Assembly: GCA_023402845.1 (NCBI GenBank)
Contig: JAEYFP010000039.1
Coordinates: 1-64,000 of the forward strand
Direction of reading: 5' to 3'
DNA from: Bacillota bacterium
GTDB lineage: Bacteria > Bacillota > Clostridia > Lachnospirales > Lachnospiraceae
DNA length: 64,000 bases
Part shown: positions 10,122 through 17,697 of the stretch, one piece after another
How positions within the stretch are numbered: position 1 is the stretch's first letter
Layout of the letters: each line of letters starts with the position of its first letter
The notes under the pieces: generated by a model
Told to the model about the DNA's origin: nothing
The model's database searches: none
The model's input: only the letters and a program-made list of their open reading frames with translations
Made by a program: the position numbers and the translations under genes

Positions 10122-10944
10122 AGTCAAGTCCTCTTCGGTAAGGGGAAAGCCGAAAGCGCAGACCTTCCCCTAAAAAATTGCATGCGCAAACCGTAAGCAC
10201 CACGCATATTCCCGGATAAATCGCAAACTGCGGTGCCCTAAGCAGCATGCTTTTCGACTCGGCCAGCATCGCACCCCATTCCGGCGTACCGGTTGGCAGA
10301 CCGATTCCCAAAAAGGAAAAACCGGAAATCATCAAAATAGAATCTCCCATACCAACAGCCAGCAGTACAATTAAATGAGGCAGAATATTTGGAAAAATAT
10401 GGCGCAGAATAATCCCCGCACTTGATGTGCCTCCTGTCCTCGCATATAGCACATAACTCTTTCCAAGCTCTGTCCGTGTATAGCTTCGCAGCATTCTTCC
10501 ATACCACCCCCAATAAGAAAAGATAGAGCAGAGCAGTAAATTACCTGTACCGTTTCCCATAACTCCCATAATTGCCAAAACTAGCACAGTCGGCGGCAAG
10601 GCCATGCTGACATCACAGGAGAGCAGAAAAATACGGTCTGCAATTCCTCCTTTGTAAACAGCCACCAGACCTATCGGAACGGTCAGCACGGCAACCGACC
10701 CTATAATCAGGACGGCCAGGCCGACCGAATACCGTGATCCATAAAGAAGTCTTGATAAGATACACCGGCCATAAGCATCCGCGCCAAGCGGCATTTGATT
10801 CGACGGGGCAGAAAGCCGGAAGTCCATATCAATTTTATCCGGATCATTGGGTGCCAGAACACCTGCGAATATCATTATAAAAGCAATCACGGTCAGCATG
10901 GCAATACCGGCATTCAGCCTAATCGTTTTTCTTGTTTTCTTCAT
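10114..10944 (-). CDS. ABC transporter permease, NikC/OppC-like
   Basis: About 276 residues with five to six membrane helices, an N-terminal OppC-type region (DPDKIDMDFRLSAPS, MPLGADAYGRCILSRLLYGS) and the cytoplasmic EAA-like loop (ARTGGTSSAGIILRHIFPN). I chose the ATG at 10944, which follows GAAGGA by 5 bases and overlaps the upstream permease stop as ATGA. A longer in-frame start at 11007 would run into the upstream gene and adds a non-family N-terminus. It forms the import channel with the NikB-like protein. Confidence 0.87.
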   Translation of the reverse strand: MKKTRKTIRLNAGIAMLTVIAFIMIFAGVLAPNDPDKIDMDFRLSAPSNQMPLGADAYGRCILSRLLYGSRYSVGLAVLIIGSVAVLTVPIGLVAVYKGGIADRIFLLSCDVSMALPPTVLVLAIMGVMGNGTGNLLLCSIFSYWGWYGRMLRSYTRTELGKSYVLYARTGGTSSAGIILRHIFPNILPHLIVLLAVGMGDSILMISGFSFLGIGLPTGTPEWGAMLAESKSMLLRAPQFAIYPGICVVLTVCACNFLGEGLRFRLSPYRRGLDYE

Positions 10945-11876
10945 CGGTATCCTTCTTTCAATTGCGGCTGAAACAGCATACTGAACAGCTCTGCTATCAG
11001 ATTGCAAAGTACAAAAAACAGGGCAGACAGAACAATGTAGCAGTTTATTACCGGAAAATCCCGGTTAAGTGCGGCGGTCAGAGCATACTGTCCTACGCCC
11101 GGTATCGAAAAGATGGTTTCGACAACAGCAGTTCCCGCAATCAAATAACCGACATTCTGTCCAAACATCGTAATACAGGACGGCAGTGCATTGCGCAGCA
11201 GATGCCGCACCATAATATTTCTCCGGCTGATCCCCCTGGCTTTGGCATACTGGATATATTCCTTTTCCTTGTTTTCCAAAAGAAGGGAACGTAAAATACG
11301 GATCAATGATCCGATCATCGGCAAAGCAAGAACGAATGCGGCAAAGACCATACTGACGATATTTTTGTGTCCGATGACAGGAAACATACGAAGCCTCATT
11401 CCAAAGGTCAGCAGAGCCAGCAGGCCGGCAAAATAGCCCGGAACGGAAACGATCAAAAAAGACAGGGCTCCGATGATTCTATCCGCTACTCCGCTCTCAT
11501 AGTATGCAGCCAGAATGCCAAGCGGTATGGCCAATATAAGAATAAAAACTGCGGCAAAAGCAGCGATCAGTAATGTCGCAGGCAATGCGGCTTCAAGCTC
11601 CTTCAGAACAGGCCTCTTGGATATGTAGGAGCTGCCGAAATCCAGCCGTACCACCTGTCTCAGCCAAGACAGATATTGCGCCGGAACAGACCTGTGAAAT
11701 CCCATTTTCTCCCGATATTGCTCTATCGTCTCTTCACTTGCAAAACGGGAAACGCGCCGGGCATAGGCCTCTGCGGGATCAAGCGGCGATACATTTGCAA
11801 GCAGAAAGGAAAGAAAAGAAATACATAGCAGAACAAGCAGCAGGTACCCTGCTTTTTTGATAAGATATGCTGCCGT
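10941..11876 (-). CDS. ABC transporter permease, NikB/OppB-like, apparently with an ACG start
   Basis: The protein beginning AAYLIKKAGYLLLVLL matches the usual NikB/OppB N-terminus and has about six helices plus the loop ARGISRRNIMVRHLLRNALP. No ATG, GTG or TTG lies at the expected place in this frame. Instead a perfect anti-16S match (AAAGGAGGTGAT) is followed, 7 bases after GGAGG, by ACG at 11874-11876. The first in-frame ATG upstream (11927) lies inside the structured repeat and would add MIAEVGEAHFCSKGGDG, which is not family sequence. Either ACG initiates, or the upstream ATG is used, or an ATG mutated. It is the first gene of the operon. Confidence 0.78.
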   Translation of the reverse strand, partial: TAAYLIKKAGYLLLVLLCISFLSFLLANVSPLDPAEAYARRVSRFASEETIEQYREKMGFHRSVPAQYLSWLRQVVRLDFGSSYISKRPVLKELEAALPATLLIAAFAAVFILILAIPLGILAAYYESGVADRIIGALSFLIVSVPGYFAGLLALLTFGMRLRMFPVIGHKNIVSMVFAAFVLALPMIGSLIRILRSLLLENKEKEYIQYAKARGISRRNIMVRHLLRNALPSCITMFGQNVGYLIAGTAVVETIFSIPGVGQYALTAALNRDFPVINCYIVLSALFFVLCNLIAELFSMLFQPQLKEGYR

Positions 11877-11893
11877 ACCATCACCTCCTTTAG

Positions 11894-12007
11894 AACAAAA
11901 GTGTGCTTCGCCTACTTCCGCGATCATTTACTCCGGCAGCACAGCTTTTGTTCCGCGCGCGTAGCTGCGCATAATATTTTCTTGTATAGGACGTACCTTC
12001 CTATACA
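11894..12007 (-). repeat. Structured dispersed repeat, copy 1, in the leader of the NikB-like operon
   Basis: On the minus strand this matches the element at 41639-41759. About 87 of 98 bases agree by eye in the core that ends AAGCACACTTTTGTT. It can form hairpin P1 (arms 11999-12007 and 11983-11991, 9 bp), hairpin P2 (GCGCAGCT with AGCTGTGC) and an alternative long hairpin P3 (AACAAAAG-TGTGCT with AGCACACTTTTGTT, one bulged C). P2 and P3 share a strand and exclude each other. The 3' arm of P3 ends about 4 bases before the ribosome site of the permease gene. A terminator hairpin lies directly upstream. Confidence 0.85.
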
Positions 12008-12035
12008 AAATAAAAGAGCCTGGCTCACCAGGCTC
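12006..12035 (-). terminator. Intrinsic terminator after the AraC regulator gene
   Basis: An 8-bp GC-rich perfect stem (arms 12028-12035 and 12016-12023, 4-base loop) is followed on the minus strand by TTTTATTTT. It lies 72 bases after the stop of the PchR-like gene and just before the structured repeat. Confidence 0.85.
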
Positions 12036-12107
12036 CAGTGCCGCTTCCGACACTTATTTTATCAAGATTTTATTCTGTTTTTCTGCTCCGATCAGGAGCT
12101 TTTATAC

Positions 12108-13088
12108 TCAAAAGCGAAAATCACTCGGATTTCTGCCATGAATTTTTCGGAAAGCTCTTGTGAAATGGCTTACGTTCAAATAACCCACTTCATAGGCAAT
12201 CTGGCTGATTGTCATTTCCCTGTTTTCCAGCAGCGCCCTCGCATTTGCCATCCTTAACTCTTGAGTAAATTCATGGACTGTCTTTCCGAACAGCTCCTTA
12301 AATCCCTGCTTCAGACGGTATTCATTCAATGCAACCATTTTGGACAACTCCGGTATGGTCGGCGGATTCATATATTTTGCAATCAGAATATCTCGCACAT
12401 CAAGCAGCGCGTCACGATGAGCTGCTAAGGCCGTATTTGCCGCCTCACCGTTCATGGAATCAATCACATAAGTCTGCCATAACGAAGAAAGGATTACCTT
12501 TGCCGCACCTTCATAAAATGGGAGGCGCAAGGACGGCACAAGAGGCGTTTGAGCAATTTGCCTGAAAAGGTTGCCAAGCTGTACACCCGGATTGCGGGGC
12601 TTCATCAAAGCATCGACCAAATGCAGCTTTTCGCCGCATGGACAATCCATAATCTCTTCTTTATACGGTAACTGCTTTAAAAAGTTATTTTGTCCAAGCA
12701 GAGAAACTGCCAGAAGTTCTTCTCCGGATGGAAACATCATCATACCACGACTGCATTGCTTCATATAAATTCCCATCTCATTTCCGGAAAGCTGTGTATC
12801 GATCACGCCGGTTTCATTATATACAATCCGTCCCTTCAGGCAGCAGGTCGCCTCATATTTCGAGTCATAGCCATCATAATTCATGACAAGAGGACGTTTT
12901 AATTTCATATGTATAATGGATAAGCCGATCTCCTCACTGGGAAACACATTACAAATAAATCCCTGCCCTATATCGGCAGGGATTTTATAAGTTTGTTCGC
13001 AGCCTTGCCCTATGCGGGAAAATCCGAATTGCTCCCGCAGGGTTCTGTCATAGTCATCCATTTGACGCAAAACAATTGCTGATTTCAT
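12108..13088 (-). CDS. AraC-family transcriptional regulator, PchR-like
   Basis: A 326-residue protein. The C-terminal ~100 residues form a double helix-turn-helix of the AraC type (TIPELSKMVALNEYRLKQGF; ISQIAYEVGYLNVSHFTRAF; ending HGRNPSDFRF). The N-terminal region has the PchR/YbtA-style layout of siderophore-system regulators, but the ligand is unknown. It is the last gene of an operon with ahpC and the AhpF-like gene (2-base gap to the preceding stop). It ends in a terminator and directly precedes the metal/peptide ABC operon, its likely target. The ribosome site is weak (TTGAG), consistent with translational coupling. Confidence 0.85.
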   Translation of the reverse strand: MKSAIVLRQMDDYDRTLREQFGFSRIGQGCEQTYKIPADIGQGFICNVFPSEEIGLSIIHMKLKRPLVMNYDGYDSKYEATCCLKGRIVYNETGVIDTQLSGNEMGIYMKQCSRGMMMFPSGEELLAVSLLGQNNFLKQLPYKEEIMDCPCGEKLHLVDALMKPRNPGVQLGNLFRQIAQTPLVPSLRLPFYEGAAKVILSSLWQTYVIDSMNGEAANTALAAHRDALLDVRDILIAKYMNPPTIPELSKMVALNEYRLKQGFKELFGKTVHEFTQELRMANARALLENREMTISQIAYEVGYLNVSHFTRAFRKIHGRNPSDFRF

Positions 13089-13090
13089 AA

Positions 13091-14755
13091 TTACTCAACT
13101 TTCTTTATGAAAGACTTTTCTATCAGTTCCAACAACTGTTTTATATTTTTCTTCCCGAATACCGGCGCACCGTCATTGATGATCATACACGGAACACTCA
13201 TCACCTGATATTGATCCTTCAACTGGGGAAAATGATTCAGGTCATAGACATCCGCAGTAGCAAACGGAGTTTCCGCCGCTATTCTCTGCGCCGCGGTAAC
13301 GAGCTCGGGACACATCGTACAGGAAAGGGATACCATAATACGCATATGCACAGGAGATTGAATCGCTCCGATTTTTTTTCTGATATCTTCTTCCATCGTC
13401 TGACCCGGGCCGGCTGCATTGTACAGTCCTAATACAAATGAGGTGAATTCATGCCCGCCCGGCACTCCATGAAAGGCAAGCCCGGTCTCGGTTCCATCCT
13501 CGCGGCAGATTTTGACGCAGGGTGTCTGTACCTCTTCGTTATCCTCGCCGATCTTAACCGACAGCTTATCCGTAAACTCCGCAAGGGAATTCATATATCC
13601 TTTCAGCTCTTCCGATACGGGGCGCTGATCCAGATACAGCTTTAAAATCAGAGGCTGTGCCATTTTTGAGAATACCATTTTTAACTGTGCAAGCATTTCC
13701 TCCGTAAAAATCCCATCACCTGCCGATTCTTCCGTGGCAGTATTCTGCGGCTCTGCTCCCTTCATCGGTTGCATGACAGGACGCACGGGATGGTAACCGG
13801 TCTCCTCCTGCATCATTGCCGCATAACGTTCTAACTCTGTAGCCGCCAGAGCACCATCACCCACTGCGGTCACCACCTGACGCAGTTTTTTCACACAGAC
13901 ATCACCCGCCGCATACAGACCCGGTATATTCGTCTGCTGGGAACGATCTGTGATCACATATCCCTGTCCGTTGACCTCAGCAATCCCTTGTACAAGTGCC
14001 GTTGCCGGCTCATAGCCCGCAAAAACAAATACCCCGAACGTCTCTCCCCCGGGCGGCTGATATACGGTCACCTCGCCTGTCTTACGGTTCTTGTATGTCA
14101 AGGAGCGCAAAATGGCGTCTCCTGTCACCTCCTGAACCTCCACATTTGTCAGCACCGTGATTTTTTCATGATTTCTCGCTGCATCGGCCGCAGTTTTGGC
14201 ACAGGTAAAATCTTCTTCTCTGACTAAAATCGTAATCTTGCGCGCATATTTCGTAAGGAATACACTTTCCTCCGCTGCCGCAAATCCACCGCCGATTACA
14301 AATACGTCCTTACCCGTAAAGAATTCTCCGTCACAGGTCGCACAATACGCAACGCCATGCCCGCGGAAAGCTTCCTCTCCCGCAAATCCGATCATACGCG
14401 GCTGCGCGCCCGTAGCCAGAAGAACACCAAAACATTCCAGCTCTCCCCGCCCTGTCACGACCTTTTTTATCGATCCGGACAACTTTAGCTCCTCAACTTC
14501 TGCCAGTAAAAATTCTGCGCCAAAGCTTTGAGCCTGTTTTCTCATATATTCCGTCAGCTGTTCTCCGCTTGTCCGTTCCACGCCCGGATAATTCACAACC
14601 TCCGAAGTAATTGTGATCTGTCCTCCAAACTTTTCTTTCTCCACGACTACTACCCGATAGCAGGCCCTTGCCAGATAGATTGCGGCGGTCAGCCCCGCAG
14701 GGCCTCCGCCGATTACTACAACGTCATAGAGCGTATCCTTCTTTATTTTTTCCAT
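13091..14755 (-). CDS. AhpF-like thioredoxin-reductase flavoprotein with C-terminal glutaredoxin-like domain
   Basis: A 554-residue fusion. Residues ~8-310 are a thioredoxin-reductase fold: FAD-binding VIGGGPAGLTAA, redox CATCDG, NADPH-binding VIGGGFAAAEES and the FAD signature GLYAAGDV. After a linker, residues ~350-554 form an AhpF-type double-thioredoxin domain with an active CTMC motif. In classical AhpF this domain is N-terminal; here the order is reversed, as in some clostridia. Its job would be to pass NADPH electrons to the AhpC peroxiredoxin encoded 4 bases upstream in the same operon. Confidence 0.88.
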   Translation of the reverse strand: MEKIKKDTLYDVVVIGGGPAGLTAAIYLARACYRVVVVEKEKFGGQITITSEVVNYPGVERTSGEQLTEYMRKQAQSFGAEFLLAEVEELKLSGSIKKVVTGRGELECFGVLLATGAQPRMIGFAGEEAFRGHGVAYCATCDGEFFTGKDVFVIGGGFAAAEESVFLTKYARKITILVREEDFTCAKTAADAARNHEKITVLTNVEVQEVTGDAILRSLTYKNRKTGEVTVYQPPGGETFGVFVFAGYEPATALVQGIAEVNGQGYVITDRSQQTNIPGLYAAGDVCVKKLRQVVTAVGDGALAATELERYAAMMQEETGYHPVRPVMQPMKGAEPQNTATEESAGDGIFTEEMLAQLKMVFSKMAQPLILKLYLDQRPVSEELKGYMNSLAEFTDKLSVKIGEDNEEVQTPCVKICREDGTETGLAFHGVPGGHEFTSFVLGLYNAAGPGQTMEEDIRKKIGAIQSPVHMRIMVSLSCTMCPELVTAAQRIAAETPFATADVYDLNHFPQLKDQYQVMSVPCMIINDGAPVFGKKNIKQLLELIEKSFIKKVE

Positions 14756-14759
14756 AAGC

Positions 14760-15323
14760 TCACAGCTGTCCTACCAGGTCAAGGCTGGGTTTTAAGGTTT
14801 CCGCACCCGGCTGCCATTTTGCCGGACAAACCTCATCCCCATGCTCATGCACAAACTGGCTTGCCTGCACCTTGCGGAATAGTTCATCCGCATTACGGCC
14901 TACATTGCCTGCATTCACTTCGTAAGCCACAATTTTCCCTTCGGGATTTACAATAAAGCTGCCACGCTCCGAAAGACCATCCTCCTCGATGTACACTTCA
15001 AAATCTTTTGAAAGTGCGTGTGTCGGATCAGCCAGCATCGGATACGAAATTTTCTTAATACGCTCGGAGGCATCATGCCATGCCTTGTGCACAAAGTGTG
15101 TGTCACAGGATACGGAATAAATCTCACATCCCGCCGCCTTAAAATCATCATACTTATTTGCCAGATCCTCAAGTTCCGTCGGGCAGACAAATGTAAAGTC
15201 CGCGGGATAAAAGAAAAATACACTCCATTTTCCCAGCAAGTCCTCTTTCTTTACTGTGATAAAAGCACCATCCTGAAATGCCTGCACCGAAAAATTGCTT
15301 ACTTCTTTATTAATTAGCGACAT
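14760..15323 (-). CDS. ahpC: AhpC-type peroxiredoxin
   Basis: A 187-residue typical 2-Cys peroxiredoxin that reduces H2O2 and organic hydroperoxides. The peroxidatic Cys47 is in DFTFVCPTE and the resolving Cys in EVCPAKW near the C-terminus; length and ends match AhpC. The ATG follows an AGGAGG site. It is the first gene of the ahpC-ahpF-like-araC operon and sits behind a consensus promoter with an inverted repeat near +1. That arrangement suggests control by a repressor such as PerR or another stress regulator. Confidence 0.95.
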   Translation of the reverse strand: MSLINKEVSNFSVQAFQDGAFITVKKEDLLGKWSVFFFYPADFTFVCPTELEDLANKYDDFKAAGCEIYSVSCDTHFVHKAWHDASERIKKISYPMLADPTHALSKDFEVYIEEDGLSERGSFIVNPEGKIVAYEVNAGNVGRNADELFRKVQASQFVHEHGDEVCPAKWQPGAETLKPSLDLVGQL

Positions 15324-15357
15324 ACTGTTATTCCTCCTATTCTGATTGTTTCATTTG

Positions 15358-15373
15358 GTTAGTTTTAACTAAC
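15358..15373 (-). promoter_or_regulatory. Inverted repeat at the ahpC transcription start, probable operator
   Basis: GTTAGT-TTTA-ACTAAC is a 6-bp palindrome with a 4-base spacer, placed at roughly +4 to +19 of the predicted transcript, where a bound repressor would block the promoter. It does not match the B. subtilis PerR box by eye. The cognate regulator is unknown. Confidence 0.5.
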
Positions 15374-15383
15374 TTACATCTTC

Positions 15384-15412
15384 ATTATACAAATGCACCT
15401 TTTCTCTGTCAA
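15384..15412 (-). promoter_or_regulatory. Consensus sigma-A promoter for the ahpC operon
   Basis: Reading the minus strand: TTGACA (15407-15412), a 17-base spacer, then TATAAT (15384-15389). Both hexamers are perfect. The start of transcription should fall near 15377, about 54 bases before the ahpC ATG. Confidence 0.9.
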
Positions 15413-15474
15413 TAGATACTTTTTGTATATCCTGCCGCCAATCAGAGATACTAACAATCAAAAAGGATGAACTT

Positions 15475-16770
15475 ATGATTTCAGTATGGAATAACCAAGC
15501 TTTGCTGCCCGCTTTTCCGAAGCTCGAAGGAAACCTCAAAACGGAAGTGTTAATTATCGGCGGCGGAATGTCCGGCATTTTATGCGCTCATTTTTTACAT
15601 CAGGCAGGCATCGATTATGTGCTTGCGGAAAGCCGCACAATCTGCTCCGGTGTAACAAAAAATACAACGGCAAAAATAACGGTTCAGCACGGCCTGATCT
15701 ATGATAAAATTCTCCGAAAAAAGGGCGCTGAAAAGTCCGGAAAATATCTGGCGGTTAATCAAAAGGCTCTGGAAACCTATGCTGATTTATGCCGATACAA
15801 AGACTGCGATTTTGAAAGAAGAGATTCTTTTGTCTATTCTCTCAGCAACCGAAAAAAGCTGGAGCAGGAAGTCACAGCCTTACAAAAAATAGGAGGTTTG
15901 GCGGACTTCATAGAACAAACCGAACTGCCCTTTAAAATCACCGGCGCCGTAAAATTACCGAATCAGGCACAATTTCATCCATTGAAATTTGTATCCGCAA
16001 TTTCACAAGGATTACACATTTATGAGCACACGCATATTTTAGAAGTGAGAGGGCATACCGCCATTGCCGAAAATGGGACAATCACAGCCGGGAAAATAAT
16101 CGTCTCCACACATTTCCCTTTCATCAACAGGTACGGCGGCTATTTTATCAAGCAATACCAGCATCGCTCCTACGTAATGGCATGGAAACACGCGCAAGCC
16201 CTAAACGGCATGTATGTGGACGAAGCCGAAACCGGAATGTCCTTTCGCAGCTATAAAAATATGCTTCTGATCGGGGGCGGCGATCATCGCACCGGAAAAA
16301 AGGGCGGCTGTTATCAAGAGCTGGAAACATTTGTGCAAAGATATTACCCCGATGCAGCCGAACAATACCGTTGGGCAGCACAGGACTGTATGACGCTTGA
16401 CGGCATCCCATATATCGGCCTCTACTCTAAGAGCACACCCGATTTATATGTTAGTACCGGCTTCAATAAGTGGGGGATGACTTCCTCCATGGTTTCCGCC
16501 ATGCTTTTATCAGATAGGATCATAGGCAGGTCAAACGATTTTTCGGAATTATTCTCTCCGTCCAGGTCAGTCCTAACGCCACAGCTCCCAGCCAATTTAT
16601 ACGAGGCAGTACTTGGAATGCTGACGCCGACAGTTAGGCGGTGCCCCCATTTAGGCTGTGCACTGAGATGGAACAGCGTCGAACATTCCTGGGATTGCTC
16701 CTGTCACGGCTCCCGGTTTGACAGTGACGGCATATGGCTTGACAATCCCGCAACCAGAAATCTTCGGTAA
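15475..16770 (+). CDS. FAD-dependent oxidoreductase with C-terminal Rieske [2Fe-2S] domain
   Basis: A 431-residue DadA-like protein. The N-terminal FAD site is VLIIGGGMSGILCAHFL (residues ~24-40). The last ~45 residues are a Rieske domain with both ligand pairs, CPHLGC and CSCHGSRF, ending GIWLDNPATRNL as in related FAD/Rieske fusions. The substrate is unknown; relatives are annotated as amino-acid or glycine oxidases, and the Rieske domain should accept electrons from the flavin. The ATG has an AAGGA site. It is transcribed away from the ahpC operon and ends at a bidirectional terminator. Confidence 0.9.
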   Translation: MISVWNNQALLPAFPKLEGNLKTEVLIIGGGMSGILCAHFLHQAGIDYVLAESRTICSGVTKNTTAKITVQHGLIYDKILRKKGAEKSGKYLAVNQKALETYADLCRYKDCDFERRDSFVYSLSNRKKLEQEVTALQKIGGLADFIEQTELPFKITGAVKLPNQAQFHPLKFVSAISQGLHIYEHTHILEVRGHTAIAENGTITAGKIIVSTHFPFINRYGGYFIKQYQHRSYVMAWKHAQALNGMYVDEAETGMSFRSYKNMLLIGGGDHRTGKKGGCYQELETFVQRYYPDAAEQYRWAAQDCMTLDGIPYIGLYSKSTPDLYVSTGFNKWGMTSSMVSAMLLSDRIIGRSNDFSELFSPSRSVLTPQLPANLYEAVLGMLTPTVRRCPHLGCALRWNSVEHSWDCSCHGSRFDSDGIWLDNPATRNLR

Positions 16771-16771
16771 C

Positions 16772-16802
16772 AAAAAACAGCAGCTAACCCGGCTGCCGTT
16801 TT
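16772..16802. terminator. Bidirectional terminator between convergent genes
   Basis: A 7-bp stem (arms 16778-16784 and 16792-16798, one G-T pair) has TTTTTT on its minus-strand 3' side (16772-16777) and TTTT on its plus-strand side (16799-16802). It overlaps the stop codon of the tocopherol-cyclase-like gene. Confidence 0.65.
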
Positions 16803-17656
16803 ATAAATTCGTATTCAAAGCTTGCATACTCAGTTGTAAATTCCAGCAAGACCTGATTACCGCAAATAAACCGATAGACTGCTCTGCATGCCGCACTTTC
16901 CTGTATGGTCCTCAGCATACTGCCGTTAACAGGTGCGTGCAGACGGCGGCAGGCAGGCGTAATGAGCCTTGCAGAAAGCGTATATTTCCCCTGCCTGACT
17001 GTGACTGCACCATTACCGACTGAAAGGACTCTTGCACCAAGATAGGTTGCAATCCGATATTCCTTTCCTGCAATCATCACGATTCCGATAATACCTCTAA
17101 AACAAAAGCCGGCCAGCGGAATATCGGCAACCGAAAGCATGAGGGAACCCTTCTCAAAATGGCACTGCGTCCATAAATATTCCCTTGGAAAGGAGCAGCC
17201 TCTGTCACCTTCAATATACCCGATCCCGTCAGTGAACTGATAATCCCTCTGATCAATCCTGATTTTCCCCACGACAGAATGAGACATGCTGATAATGCTG
17301 TGCCTGCACTGCATATTGGGCACATATCGAAAAGGTCCCATGATATCGCAGCTGATTTTTTGAAACCGTCCAAATTTTATTTTACCGCGAATACAATGGC
17401 CTTCGGCCATAAGGTCCAAAGAAATTCCTTTTTCCGAAAATCTGTTCTTTCCGATTTTTATCTCAAAATTATCATCGCCAAACCAAATCCCTGCACAAGG
17501 GATAAAAAAGGAGACCTCCTTTGTCACAACCTGCAGCGAGGCACTGCGCTTGTGCCCATTACAGTGCAAAGCAGGAATCAACGCAACCGTTTCCTCTCCT
17601 GTGCTGCATTTAAAATAATAACCTTTAAAATATTGCCTGATTGATATCAACTCCAA
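16784..17656 (-). CDS. Tocopherol-cyclase-family beta-barrel protein, function unknown
   Basis: A 290-residue protein matching the bacterial branch of the tocopherol cyclase family (lipocalin/CalB-like fold): KGYYFKC near the N-terminus, PFRYVPNMQCRHSIISM, the signature GYIEGDRGCSFPREYLWTQC, and repeated beta segments. In plants the family closes the chromanol ring; in anaerobic Firmicutes the role is unknown, and a tocopherol function is unlikely. No ATG occurs near the expected N-terminus. The best start is TTG at 17656 (or 17650), with a poor ribosome site. It is a single-gene unit convergent with the Rieske gene. Confidence 0.78.
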   Translation of the reverse strand: MELISIRQYFKGYYFKCSTGEETVALIPALHCNGHKRSASLQVVTKEVSFFIPCAGIWFGDDNFEIKIGKNRFSEKGISLDLMAEGHCIRGKIKFGRFQKISCDIMGPFRYVPNMQCRHSIISMSHSVVGKIRIDQRDYQFTDGIGYIEGDRGCSFPREYLWTQCHFEKGSLMLSVADIPLAGFCFRGIIGIVMIAGKEYRIATYLGARVLSVGNGAVTVRQGKYTLSARLITPACRRLHAPVNGSMLRTIQESAACRAVYRFICGNQVLLEFTTEYASFEYEFIKRQPG

Positions 17657-17697
17657 TTCTTAACTACACGGTTGATAGTATTGGCAAACTTTTAATT

